22,394 nucleotides of DNA from Mycoplasmoidaceae bacterium (GTDB lineage: Bacteria; Bacillota_I; Bacilli_A; Mycoplasmatales; Mycoplasmoidaceae), in NCBI GenBank assembly GCA_024407855.1, contig JAKSVQ010000007.1, positions 1 to 22,394 of the forward strand, in the 5' to 3' direction. This document shows, piece by piece, positions 1-8,911 of this stretch. Positions within the stretch are counted from its first letter, which is position 1. The number at the start of each line of letters is the position of its first letter. Below the pieces are notes generated by a model. That model had not been told where the DNA came from and searched no databases. It saw only the letters and a list, made by a program, of their open reading frames with translations. The position numbers were made by a program, and so were the translations under genes.

Positions 1-50
1 ACAGACTGAAAATCTGTGTGTCCGTGGTTCAATTCCGCGATGAACCACCA
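1..50 (+). tRNA. tRNA-Phe (GAA), 3' part only
   Basis: The window opens inside a tRNA. The anticodon stem ACAGA/TCTGT closes the 7-base loop CTGAAAA, which puts GAA at the anticodon position (Phe). It is followed by a short variable region, a T-arm with the TTCAATT loop, the 3' acceptor strand ATGAACC, discriminator A and an encoded CCA. The 5' half (acceptor strand and D-arm) lies before base 1. This tRNA is the expected ligand of the T-box leader found upstream of pheS further along the window. Confidence 0.95.
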
Positions 51-55
51 TTAAG

Positions 56-84
56 AAGATATTGCATTGCAATATCTTTTTTAT
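56..84 (+). terminator. Intrinsic terminator after tRNA-Phe
   Basis: A perfect 9-bp stem (57-65 with 69-77, loop ATT) is followed directly by a run of T. It sits a few bases after the encoded CCA, so it ends the tRNA transcript. Confidence 0.85.
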
Positions 85-91
85 TTTCTTT

Positions 92-97
92 TATAAT
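92..97 (+). promoter_or_regulatory. -10 box of the lipoprotein gene
   Basis: TATAAT lies 30 bases before the ATG at 128, and the GAAAGGG ribosome-binding site lies in between (114-120). I see no convincing -35 box, which is common in Mollicutes. Confidence 0.5.
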
Positions 98-127
98 CAT
101 ATTATTAAAAGATGAAAGGGTATAAAC

Positions 128-1675
128 ATGAAAAAAACAAGATTATTAGGTAGTGTAGTATTAGCAACCGGATTATTTGCTACTGCACCACTTGCAACTT
201 TATCTAGTTGTGCTCCAGGTGGCGGACAAGTTGATGAGAAGATTGTTACATTAAGATCAGTAAATTTGAGCAAAACAGCGACATCTGTTTTCACGGCTGA
301 TGCAGTTTCTACATCTAATGATTCAGAAGACATTGAACCAACATTATGGGAAACAGAATTAGTTGAAGGTCAATTAGTTCTTTCTGAAGTTAAAGGTGAA
401 GATGAACAAGGCGAAATAGTAACAATTTCACCAGATTGAACAAAACAAATTGATGAAAATCATTTGATTTTATCATTTAGTAATAATTTACATGATGAAG
501 GAAATGTTCAATACTGTGTTAATATGTCAAATGGTCAATGCACCAAATTGCAAGATTTTTGAGTTGTTCAAACAATCGATGAACATGATGCAGCATTTCC
601 AACAGTAAAAGGTTATATCTACCTTGTTGCTGACTATGTTAATCGTTCTGGTAGACAAAATGACCAGAGCGGTGGACTAATAAAAGTTAAGAAGGATTAT
701 TTTGACAATTTTGATAAAAAAAACATTATTAGGGTATCTGAACCAGGACAAGCCATTGGAACAATGGTATGAGATAAAGGTCGTCCTGTTGCACATCAAT
801 TTGCTGTTAACTCTAATGGAGATGTGTTATATTTTTGTTCTACTACATATGGAAAAGAAGAAACTAATGATAAGGATAATAAGTGAGGCTTATTATACAA
901 AAAAATGAATTCTGATCAGACTTATGGTGAAGCATACAGGCTAATGTATTACACATCAGGTCAAACTCCGGAATATCGATTCTGTGATACAATGGGTATT
1001 TATTCACAAGGCGAAGATCTATACTATAAAGATGGTGGCAGTGGAATTGTTTTCAAACCAGGATTTACAGACAGTGAATTAGATTCTGAACTTGGATATT
1101 GTAAAGTTGAATTTGGTAAACATACATATTTAATTGAAAATGAAATATATGGTATTATTGAACCATATTCAAGACATATAGTTAAAACAACTACAAAGTC
1201 ATCACCATCAAAAGAAAGAATTGTCAACGTTGACAATGGACATGTATTTGATTTATGATTTGAAGATTGAAACCCATCAGAAGACACAGAATATAAACAT
1301 CATAAAAACTTTAGTGCTAAATATGATTATCTTGACTACTCTAATGACACTGCATTCTTCTTAAACGATACTAAGAGAAGTGGTAGTGACATTACTCCAC
1401 CGTCAATGTTTGCAATGGACTTAACAGCAGATAAATTTGAAATGACGCCTTTAGGTGAAATTCAAGGTACGGATATCAATACTGACAACTTAAGAATTAA
1501 ATCATTTAAAGTCTTAAATGATTCACAAGTAGTTATTAATGCTTATGATGAGTCTAAAATTGCTTATGTTGTTATTAAAGGTGAAAAAAATAACAATGCT
1601 TGAACATTCAGCGTTGATAGTGTTCAATACAACACTGAAATGGAAAATGTTGAAGTAATTGAAAAAACTGAATAG
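128..1675 (+). CDS. Surface lipoprotein, unknown function (515 aa)
   Basis: I do not recognise the family. The start has a basic n-region (MKKTRLLG), a hydrophobic core, and a lipobox ending LATLSSC with the lipidated Cys at residue 28, so the protein should be anchored on the outside of the membrane. The frame contains several UGA codons read as Trp and ends at TAG. The mature part has no further membrane segment. It is rich in beta-type stretches in which a short hydrophobic strand is followed by a turn and an acidic or polar loop (for example GDVLYFCS, GEDLYYKDGG, SQVVINAYDE). That spacing would suit a beta-propeller, but this is inference only. The gene stands alone, with its own -10 box, ribosome-binding site and a strong terminator at 1692-1717. 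Start choice: the ATG is preceded by GAAAGGG and opens exactly at the signal peptide. Confidence 0.85.
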
Positions 1676-1691
1676 TAACTTAGACAATATA

Positions 1692-1722
1692 AAAAAACAC
1701 GCATGTGCGTGTTTTTTATTTT
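1692..1722 (+). terminator. Intrinsic terminator after the lipoprotein gene
   Basis: Inverted repeat AAAAAACACGC/GCGTGTTTTTT with a 4-base loop, followed by an AT-rich T tract. It begins 16 bases after the TAG stop. Confidence 0.9.
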
Positions 1723-1797
1723 TTTTAATTAATATTTTTCTGTTCAATCACCATCATCACAATTGAAAGTTATCATACAGATATAAAATGATTTATC

Positions 1798-1803
1798 TAT
1801 AAT
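1798..1803 (+). promoter_or_regulatory. -10 box giving a probable leaderless mRNA
   Basis: TATAAT is followed by six bases (ACTTGT) and then directly by the ATG at 1810, with no Shine-Dalgarno sequence. Transcription normally starts about 6-7 bases after the -10 box, so the mRNA probably begins at the start codon. The same geometry occurs on the other strand at 3656-3661. Confidence 0.6.
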
Positions 1804-1809
1804 ACTTGT

Positions 1810-2379
1810 ATGAAAATATCTAAATTTTTAAATATCTTTATTCCAATTCTATCAGCAACGACAATTGTTGCTGTCCCTTCTACTTTAGCAGGTATTGAAG
1901 CACATAATTTTGTACCAGCACCAGTTCCGCCTGGACCTACACCACCAGAACCAACCAAAGACATAGTCTTAAATGAACTTTCTTTCATTACAGATGATGG
2001 TGAAAATGTGTTACCATTTATTCAAAGTGAAGAAATGAGCATTTATGCTAATAAGGAATATGAAATAAAAATATCAATGAGTGTTTGATCTAGTATCGTT
2101 ACTAGTTGACCATATTCATATTGATATTTTGGATTTGGTACTTTTGGTGAATTGTCATCTATTGCTGGAACTAGTGTATCACCATTTGCTAAAAATAAAT
2201 TGTATGTAAATGGTACTGAAATAACAAATGGAGTATCAGTACATAAAATGGATGATGTAGATTTGAATGTTTTCTTAACTAATAAAACACCACTATATGG
2301 AACTGATGAATTAATAGTGAAATTAACTTTTACAGATCGTTTTGCTAACGGACGCTTTGCAATGTTCCCAGGTTTGTAA
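1810..2379 (+). CDS. Small secreted or membrane-anchored protein with a Pro-rich linker (189 aa)
   Basis: The family is not recognised. The N-terminus is a signal peptide or uncleaved anchor (residues about 4-29) with no lipobox Cys. It is followed by a proline-rich linker (PAPVPPGPTPPEPT, residues about 38-51) and a beta-rich domain of about 135 residues. UGA codons in the middle encode Trp (four within about 15 codons), and the frame ends at TAA. The N-terminal export signal, Pro linker and beta domain suggest an exposed surface protein. It is short compared with the other exported proteins in the window and ends soon after its single domain, so it could be a remnant of a longer protein, although nothing in the frame is broken. 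The start is supported by signal-peptide position and by the promoter spacing, not by a ribosome-binding site. Confidence 0.75.
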
Positions 2380-2380
2380 T

Positions 2381-2409
2381 AAAAAAACACGGATAACCGT
2401 GTTTTTATT
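2381..2409. terminator. Bidirectional terminator between convergent genes
   Basis: Stem AAAACACGG/CCGTGTTTT with loop ATAA, flanked by A-rich and T-rich tracts so that it works on both strands. It ends the 189-aa gene on the plus strand. The TAA stop of the convergent hydrolase gene lies inside its 3' side. Confidence 0.85.
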
Positions 2410-3649
2410 TTTCTTCTAGATAATAATCAAATGGAGCATTGTAGTTTTCTTGGACAAAAACCCTTAAATGTTTTGTTGCCATATCATATGTTGAGTTATG
2501 AGTTGTTTGTCAGAATTCAGGTTTAGCTGGAACTCTTTGATCATTGTTACGTGCTTGTCAATAAGCTTCTTTAAGTTCGGCTAGCTTTTCAAAGAAATCT
2601 TCTTCATGGATGAATTCAGGATAAAGTTTATCTCAATCCATACCTTCAGAATACCATTCTGCATCTAAGTATAGTTCACCATCTTTTTTCATCGGGTTTT
2701 GACTATGGCCATTTTCATAGGCAATAGAAAACTTAACTAGTTTCATTAAGTTTTCCATTCCATCGAACGAATTACTTGATGCATAACTATTTTTTAGAAT
2801 TTCATATCGTTCATCACCTTGTTTTTTGTTATTAGTAAAGTGATCACCATTATTAAGGTAATAGTTAGTCATGATTTGGCTGTTATCCGTTTTATCTTGT
2901 CAAACAACATCAAAGTGATTATGGTCTGCACTTTCTTTCTTATGAAAGAACTCAACAATACATGTTCTTGTAGCATCAGCAATCATAATATGTAAATTAT
3001 GTTCACCATTGAGATTGCCCATAATGTTTACATTATTATCTGTTAGTAAGTTAATTGCTTCCTCAACTGTTGCAGCATTATCCAAGACATATCTTGGAAC
3101 AAATAGCATATGTAGTTGTTTTGCTTCTTTATTTTCAGGATTTGTTTGGGGATCATATTTATGACCTTCAACCTCATTTGGTTCCATTGAAACTACGTTA
3201 TGTGAACAAATTAGACCAGCATCATTAATTCCATCTAACGTAATATTAGGAATTAAATCTATTTGATCTTGATATTCACCTTTTAATAGTTTTTCTTCAT
3301 GCAAACCAAAGTGTGTTGCAATACCAATTGAAGCATGGCGTTTCTTTTCTTTATTAGCTTTAACACGTACAACAAATTCTGGAACATCATTAAAAACATA
3401 GTCAAAGTTTCTTCCATAGTAATTACCATTTCTAACAGAAGAACAACCAAAGCCTTTTGCTTCTTTTGTCGTAACAAAATTACTATCATAGATATAGTCA
3501 TCAAATGTTATTTCATGTAAGTACTTTGCTCTATGAACTATGTTGCTGTGCATTGAACTACATGATGTTGCTGGTAGTGTAGCAAGACATCCAGCTGCTA
3601 GAGCAGCAGGGGTAATAATTTTACTTAATTTATGACTTTTCTTTTTCAT
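2405..3649 (-). CDS. Lipoprotein-type Ntn hydrolase, choloylglycine hydrolase / acyltransferase superfamily (414 aa)
   Basis: The likely role is cleavage of a linear amide (C-N) bond; the substrate is unknown. Family members act on conjugated bile salts, penicillin V, N-acyl amino acids or acyl-CoA:6-APA. Family-like motifs in order: GFGCSS with the probable nucleophile Cys69, GRNFDY (Arg80, Asp83), DGINDAGL (compare GMNEKGL in bile-salt hydrolases), HIMIADATRTCIVEF, an MTNYYL segment, and a C-terminal W..THNSTYD strand region. Residues 1-30 form a lipoprotein signal ending in ATSC, so Cys30 would be lipidated. Classic bile-salt hydrolases are cytosolic and start at the nucleophile. A catalytic Cys 39 residues after a lipid anchor is odd, because N-terminal autoprocessing would separate enzyme from anchor. 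UGA encodes Trp at several places. There is no ribosome-binding site; the promoter suggests a leaderless mRNA. Superfamily call fairly sure; substrate not assignable. Confidence 0.8.
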
Positions 3650-3655
3650 AAGTTT

Positions 3656-3661
3656 ATTATA
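3656..3661 (-). promoter_or_regulatory. -10 box giving a probable leaderless hydrolase mRNA
   Basis: On the minus strand TATAAT is followed by six bases (AAACTT) and then the ATG at 3649. No Shine-Dalgarno sequence is present. This box and the plus-strand -10 box of pheST (3668-3673) are only six bases apart, so two divergent promoters interleave here and RNA polymerase binding could be mutually exclusive. Confidence 0.6.
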
Positions 3662-3667
3662 TGTTTA

Positions 3668-3673
3668 TATAAT
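3668..3673 (+). promoter_or_regulatory. -10 box of the T-box/pheST transcript
   Basis: TATAAT on the plus strand places transcription start near 3680, shortly before stem I of the T-box leader. It overlaps the divergent promoter of the hydrolase gene. Confidence 0.5.
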
Positions 3674-3707
3674 TATTAAGTTAAGTAGAAATATTTAACA
3701 CCATAAA

Positions 3708-3900
3708 AATTGATCAAGCCGTTGTTGGCTCAGATTAGTTATTATTAGAGAGCCTGCGCTGGTGGAATGCAGACATAACTAGAACCAACTATTCACTTGA
3801 TTAAACAACTTAATAGAACAAAAGAGCACATTAATTTGTGAAGCTATGTGGTACCACCCAAACGGGTCATAGCATCATAAGTTTGGTGTGCTTTTTGTTT
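3708..3900 (+). promoter_or_regulatory. T-box riboswitch (tRNA-Phe specifier) with terminator/antiterminator
   Basis: Stem I is visible as nested pairs: ATCAAG with CTTGAT, GTTGG (3724-3728) with CCAAC (3785-3789), and TAGTTAT (3736-3742) with ATAACTA (3775-3781). The specifier loop on the 3' side reads TATTCA, giving the Phe codon TTC at 3792-3794 followed by the usual purine. The antiterminator at 3843-3873 has the outer stem GCTATG/CATAGC, the T-box bulge TGGTACC (3849-3855) and the inner stem ACCC/GGGT. The competing terminator pairs CCAAAC (3858-3863) with GTTTGG (3881-3886), with extra pairing AGCACA/TGTGCT, and ends in CTTTTTGTTTT. Uncharged tRNA-Phe should pair with the bulge through its 3' end and allow transcription into pheST. 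Confidence 0.93.
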
Positions 3901-3913
3901 TGAAAGGACAAAG

Positions 3914-4936
3914 ATGATTATTAACAATAAAGATCAAATTGTTGCTCAATTCAAAAAGTTGCTTGCAGAACAAACAACTGTTAGCAAGCTTATTGAAAAT
4001 AAGAATATCTTCTTTAAGCAAAATGTTGCTGGTTTATATTCACAATTAAAAGCATTGCCACCTGAGCAAAAGAAAGAAGCAGGTTTAGAGATTAATGCTT
4101 TTAATCAAGAATTAACAGCTTTATTTGAAACAAAGAAGAAAGAATTAGAGACAGCAAGTGAACTAACAAGCAATAAGCTAAATTACGATTTAAATGTTGA
4201 TACATACAATTTAACAAAAGGTTCTAAAACCATTTTGTCAATTATTACTGATCAAATTATTAGTTACTTTAAAGCTCTAAATTTCCAAATTGTTGATGGT
4301 GACGAAGTCACAACAATTGAAAATAATATGGATCGACTTAATATTGATAAGTCACACCCAGCAAGAGATCCAAAGGATACATTCTATATCGATGCTAAAA
4401 GAATGTTAAGAACTCACTGTACGTCAACAACTGCTGAAGTTATTCATGATCAAGATCGTGAAATTAAAGTTTTATCCTACGGTAATGTTTATCGTAATGA
4501 CGATGACGATTTAACACATAGTCATCAATTTAGTCAAATTGATATTGTATGAGTAAAGAACAATCTATCAATTAATCATCTTAAGTCCGTAATTGATGGA
4601 TTAATTAAATATATCTTTGGTGAGGATGTGAAGACAAGATATCGTTTATCTTACTTTCCATTTACTGAACCAAGTTTTGAAGTCGATGTAAGTTGTTTCA
4701 ATTGTGGTGGTAAAGGATGTTCAATGTGTAAACAAACCGGTTGAATTGAAATATTAGGTGCTGGAATGTTGCATAAGAACGTATTAGCTTCAGCTAACAT
4801 TAAGCGAGTTAACTCTGGATTAGCTGCTGGTATAGGTATTGAAAGAATTGCCATGCTTAAGTATGGCATCAAAGATATTAGAGATATCTATAACAATGAT
4901 TTTAGATTAACAAACCAATTGAAAGGAGTTAAATAA
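3914..4936 (+). CDS. pheS: Phenylalanine--tRNA ligase alpha subunit (340 aa)
   Basis: Catalytic subunit of the alpha2-beta2 synthetase that charges tRNA-Phe in the cytoplasm. An N-terminal coiled-coil-like, Lys/Glu/Gln-rich arm (about residues 1-90) is followed by the class II core. The core includes the [11 protein letters not shown] region (motif 2 side), the [11 protein letters not shown] stretch, and near the C-terminus the motif-3 region [19 protein letters not shown] cysteine-rich insertion [17 protein letters not shown] (about residues 262-278) is of the kind present in several Firmicute PheS proteins. In-frame UGA codons encode Trp, including the final W of that motif. Length is normal for the family. 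The ATG is preceded by AAAGGA at a 6-base spacing. The stop TAA shares its last A with the pheT ATG, so the subunits are translationally coupled. Expression is controlled by the upstream T-box. Confidence 0.97.
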
Positions 4937-7263
4937 TGTTGTTTACAAGAAAATTAATAACAAAGTTTATTCCTGATTTTGTTAATATCACAGACGATAA
5001 GTTAACACAAGCAGTTAACTCATTAGGAATGGAAGTTGAATCTATTTTCAAATATCAACCAATTAATAACGTAGTTATTGGTCAATTAGTTTCATATAGA
5101 CCGGTTGAAGGTACTCACTTAAATTTATGTCAAGTAAAAATTAGTGAAACACAAACCAATACAATTGTTTGTGGTGCTAGTGGATTAATTGAAGGTAAGA
5201 AAGTAATTGTTGCTCTCGAAGGTGCAAAACTACCTAATGGCATAACCATTGCTAAAAGAATGATTCATGGTATGGAATCAAATGGAATGATGTGTGCATA
5301 CCCAGAATTAACTGGAAATGATGCCTTTTTAGCTGACGCTGAAAAAGATGAAATTATTATGTTAGATGAAGGAAAGATTGGTGAAACCAATTGACCAGAA
5401 TTAATTGGTTTAGATGATACCATCTATGATGTAACCTTACCAGCTAATCGTAATGATGAAAACGCTTATTTAGTCTTTTGTTTTGAATTGGCTAACAAGC
5501 TAGGAATCAAATTTAACTTTGATCTTAAAAATGTTATTGGTAAGTTGCCACCAAGCCAAAGCAACATTGTTGCTAACCCTACTTCTTGCTCATTCTTAGC
5601 ATTCTTAGACTATCATGTCTCTGCTTCACAAGTATCACGATCATCTTGAGCAGTTAAATCAATGTTAATGAATCATGGTATTAAACCAATTAACAATATT
5701 TTAGATTCATTGGCTTATATTACTTTATTAACAAACTGCCCAACCCATGTATATGATGCTAATAAATTACAAGGTTCAATGTATTGCAAGAATTCTAATA
5801 GTGAATTAAAGTTTGTTGCATTAAATGGTAAGACTTACACATTAGCAGCTAATGATATCTTGATATGTGATCAATCACAACCTGTATCAATTGCTTCCGT
5901 TATTGGTTCTGATAACACTAAGTTGTCATCAAAGACAACTCGAGCAAGAATTGAAATTGGTAACTTCAATTATGCCCAAGTTAGAACAACAGCAATAAGA
6001 CTAAATTGTGAGACTGATGCAAGTAAAAAAGCATCTAGACCATTAAGTAATTTCTTAAATTTAATTGCTATGCAATTGATTAAACAAACATTTGGTGAAC
6101 CTTTAATGACTCAAATTTGATACAAGCCAAATTGAAATCAAAAACAAATTAAGTTAGATTACAAAACATTAGCATGGTTTATTAATGAACCGCTAAGTCA
6201 TGGTTTTGTTATTTCTAGTTTAAAGAAATTAGGATATGAACCAAGTTTACTATCTAGTAAATTTAGAATTCCGGCATGACGTTTAGATGTTGAAAATCAA
6301 GAAGATTTGTTTGAAGACATCTTAAAGATTATTGATATGAATAAATTAAAGTCAATTAGTGTGGCTGATAATTTATTACCAATAGCTGACAACACAGAAT
6401 ATGAAATTAAGCAAAATATCAAAGATATCTTGTTAAATAACTACTTCAGTGAAGTTAAGACATACAACTTAACAAATAAAAATAATTTAAGTAAGTTTAA
6501 TATCTTTAAGTCTTCAGACCCAATAAAGATCTTATGTAATAACTCTAACCGTGAATTCTTCAGATTCAATCTATTGGATGCAATGCTTAAGGTATATAAA
6601 TACAATGATGCAAGAAAACTTGAACTTCATCCAATCTTTGAAATTCAAAAATTGTTCACTAATAAAGAAAAAGTTACAAACATTACATGTTTATCATTAA
6701 ATAAATACTTTGTTGATAGCATTACTGGTAGTGGTTTAGCAACCAACTTAAACTACTTTAAAGCTATTGTTAATGAAATAGCTAAATCATTGAATGCAAA
6801 GATTTCCTTTACTTCCATAGAAGTATCAGATTTCTATGCAAATGAATCATTAGCCATAACTTATAAAAATAGTGTTATTGGCTATATGGGAAAAATCAAA
6901 TCAAGTTCATTAAAAGATTATGATTTATCAAACAAACAAATCTATGCTTTAACAATGAATATTGATAAGATGATTGATGATTATGCTAAACCGAAATTTG
7001 TTGTTAAACCATTTGGTATTTTCCAAAGATTATCTAAGGATATTAACATCATTTTAGATCAAGCTAATATTCATTTAGTTAATGATAAGATTCAACAAAT
7101 TAAAAATATTAAGGATATTGCTGATGCCAAGATCATTAATATCTTTAATAAAGATAATAAGACAATTTATACAGTAAGATATTATCTTGTTGACACAAGA
7201 CAATTTACTGCTAATGACTTAGAAATGATTTCAAAACAAATTGAAAATCTAAGCAGTTTGTAA
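4936..7263 (+). CDS. pheT: Phenylalanine--tRNA ligase beta subunit (775 aa)
   Basis: Partner of PheS; it contributes tRNA binding and editing. An N-terminal EMAP-like tRNA-binding domain (about residues 38-150) contains VVIGQLVSYRPVEGTHLNLC and VCGASGL. It is followed by the B5/B3 editing region with YDVTLPANRNDEN and then the catalytic-like core. The C-terminal ferredoxin-fold anticodon-binding domain (about 690-775) begins PFGIFQRLSKDINI. Three or more in-frame UGA codons are Trp. Length is within the usual range for bacterial PheT. The start overlaps the pheS stop by one base (TAATG), with GAAAGGAG upstream inside pheS. The last 15 bases overlap the 3' end of the convergent 149-aa gene on the minus strand. 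Confidence 0.97.
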
Positions 7264-7698
7264 GATTATTTCAAATTGATCATAGAACCGACTAATAGAG
7301 TCGGGTTCATATCATACCAAGTCGACCAAAATTGACTTGGTATTTGTTTTGTATGTGACTTCAATCTTATAGTATCGATCCTTGAATGTTAATATTTTGT
7401 CTAATGTTTCACGAACAATATTAATAATATTGGCGACAAATTTATCTTCATTAATGATGTATGTGATAGACCGTCCATCTCTAACAATATCAATAAGATT
7501 TGACCATTTTTCATTATCTTTTAATTGTTTTATGATTGGATAGTAATGGTCATTCTTGCTTGGGTGTGAAGGGCTATCAGGTTGATCTGATTGGCCTGAT
7601 TCATTTTGAATTAACAAATTGGCAGCAATGGTTGTCCCAGCAATAATTGCAGCACTAGATCCGGAAATAATAGCAATAGCCTTTTTAGACATTTTCAT
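7249..7698 (-). CDS. Single-pass membrane protein, unknown function (149 aa)
   Basis: The family is not recognised. A short basic start (MKMSKKA) leads into one hydrophobic segment (about residues 7-29), then a low-complexity Ser/Pro/Asp/Gln stretch and a polar domain with predicted helices and strands. The first UGA is Trp in code 4, so the frame continues over the pheST terminator hairpins and stops at TAG inside the 3' end of pheT, a 15-base convergent overlap. The start overlaps the end of the upstream 347-aa gene by 14 bases, and AAAGGTGGTG lies 12 bases before the first ATG; a second ATG two codons later is an alternative. The two genes are very probably co-transcribed. Without a family match, the exact C-terminus rests only on code 4. 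Confidence 0.65.
7285..7350 (+). terminator. Double-hairpin terminator of the pheST operon
   Basis: Hairpin one pairs GAACC-GACT with AGTC-GGTTC (7285-7308, one bulged G). Hairpin two is a perfect 9-bp stem TACCAAGTC/GACTTGGTA (7315-7323 with 7334-7342) followed by TTTGTTTT. Both lie inside the 3' coding part of the convergent minus-strand gene, so this DNA serves as terminator on one strand and coding sequence on the other. Confidence 0.75.
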
Positions 7699-8728
7699 GA
7701 TAATTTTTCACCACCTTTCATGTTTTAATATCTATTTCTTGAATGACACGATGAGCAATTTGAATTAATGGCTGTGGCTCATCATTAACAAAGTTAAAAC
7801 TATTTTTAATAATGAATTTATTTATTGTAGTTTCTTGCATAATTTGTAATTCCAATTCATAATATCCTTGTGATAGTTTTGGAATATAAAATCCAGGTAT
7901 TCCAATGGGATCGAATACTACTTTATTGTTCTCATAATCAAATAAAGTAAAGTTGTTTAAGGATATTTGTATTTCATTTGTTATTTTTGGATTAATATCA
8001 ATACTTGTTTCAAGGGTTTGACATTCACTTGAAAATTCAATTCAATAATAAAATTTAACTTTTCCCGTCAGAACTTGAAAGGAATTATCACTAGATAATT
8101 GCACAAGATTGTTAAATGGTTTATCACTATTAGATAAATCATCACAATGAACATTTACTCGTCTAATTGTTGGGATACATTCATGACCAAATGGTAATGA
8201 ATAACTTGTTATGTTATTGACAATGGCATCTTGTTTAATAATGTTTGTATTAGTGTAGTAAAGATGAAAATCTCATCGTTGTTCACTTGTTTCAACCATG
8301 AGATTATCTAAGTCTTGTTGTTGAATATCAGAACCAGCCCCTTTGGCTGCTTCAGGGTCAATATACAAAACTAGAGCTAAATCAATTTTGATATTATTCA
8401 AATCTTGTTTAAATAACTCATTTTGACTAGTGTCAATTGTAAAAGTGCTTGAATATAACCTTGCATAATCTTTGTTATATTCAACATCGGTTTTGGCTTT
8501 TGATTGATCACTAGCCAAATTAAAAGAAATACCACTAACTTGCTGGTATGGTAATTGTAAATCTCCAGCTAATGAGTTAATTGGCAAGCTAAAGTTATTG
8601 ATACTAAATAAATCCATAGCAAATACCAAAAAATTATCGCGAATATCAATGACTGTTGTCATGTGATCGAGATAATGGTATTTGTAATGGTTGTGTTTGT
8701 TTTCAAACGATTTAATAAAATAGGCCAT
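7685..8728 (-). CDS. Uncharacterised protein (347 aa)
   Basis: No family is recognised. There is no signal peptide or clear membrane segment. The N-terminus is polar and aromatic (MAYFIKSFENKHNHYKYHYL), and the rest looks beta-rich, with alternating hydrophobic strands and Asn/Asp/Ser loops (for example VTGKVKFYYWIEF, GYYELELQIMQETT). In-frame UGA codons are Trp and the stop is TAA. It is the first gene of a two-gene minus-strand unit; its 3' end overlaps the start of the 149-aa membrane protein by 14 bases, suggesting coupled translation and a shared task. The start is the only in-frame ATG near the 5' end; GGGGA about five bases upstream could serve as the ribosome-binding site. It could be a soluble partner of the membrane protein, but that is inference. 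Confidence 0.65.
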
Positions 8729-8886
8729 ATGTTCCCCACATATATATTTACCTAAGAAAATAAAAATTTAGGAATAGAAACATCAAATCTAACTTATCTA
8801 TTGATAAAATGTGGAGATATGACGCAAAAAAATTTTAAATATTTTGGTATTGATAGATAAATATATAGATAAAATTTATATAAAAA

Positions 8887-8892
8887 TATAAT
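8887..8892 (+). promoter_or_regulatory. -10 box of the first BspA-like gene
   Basis: TATAAT lies 19 bases before the ATG at 8912, and GAGGTAG (8901-8907) lies between as ribosome-binding site. Just upstream are the direct repeats ATAGATAAA (8853-8861 and 8865-8873) and an inverted copy TTATCTAT (8794-8801), which could be operator elements. Confidence 0.45.
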
Positions 8893-8911
8893 AATTAATA
8901 GAGGTAGTTTT

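Noticed and set aside
128..1675. Three or more short frames that could suggest a frameshifted pseudogene
   Set aside because: The breaks are all UGA codons in one frame, and the joined frame has a signal peptide, terminator and no TAA/TAG. With UGA as Trp it is one intact gene. The same applies to pheT, feoB, the lyases and the BspA-like genes.
2405..3649. Calling this gene a bile-salt hydrolase
   Set aside because: Superfamily motifs are present, but the spacing between nucleophile and GRNFD is shorter than in typical bile-salt hydrolases and the substrate residues cannot be assigned. Only the superfamily is claimed.
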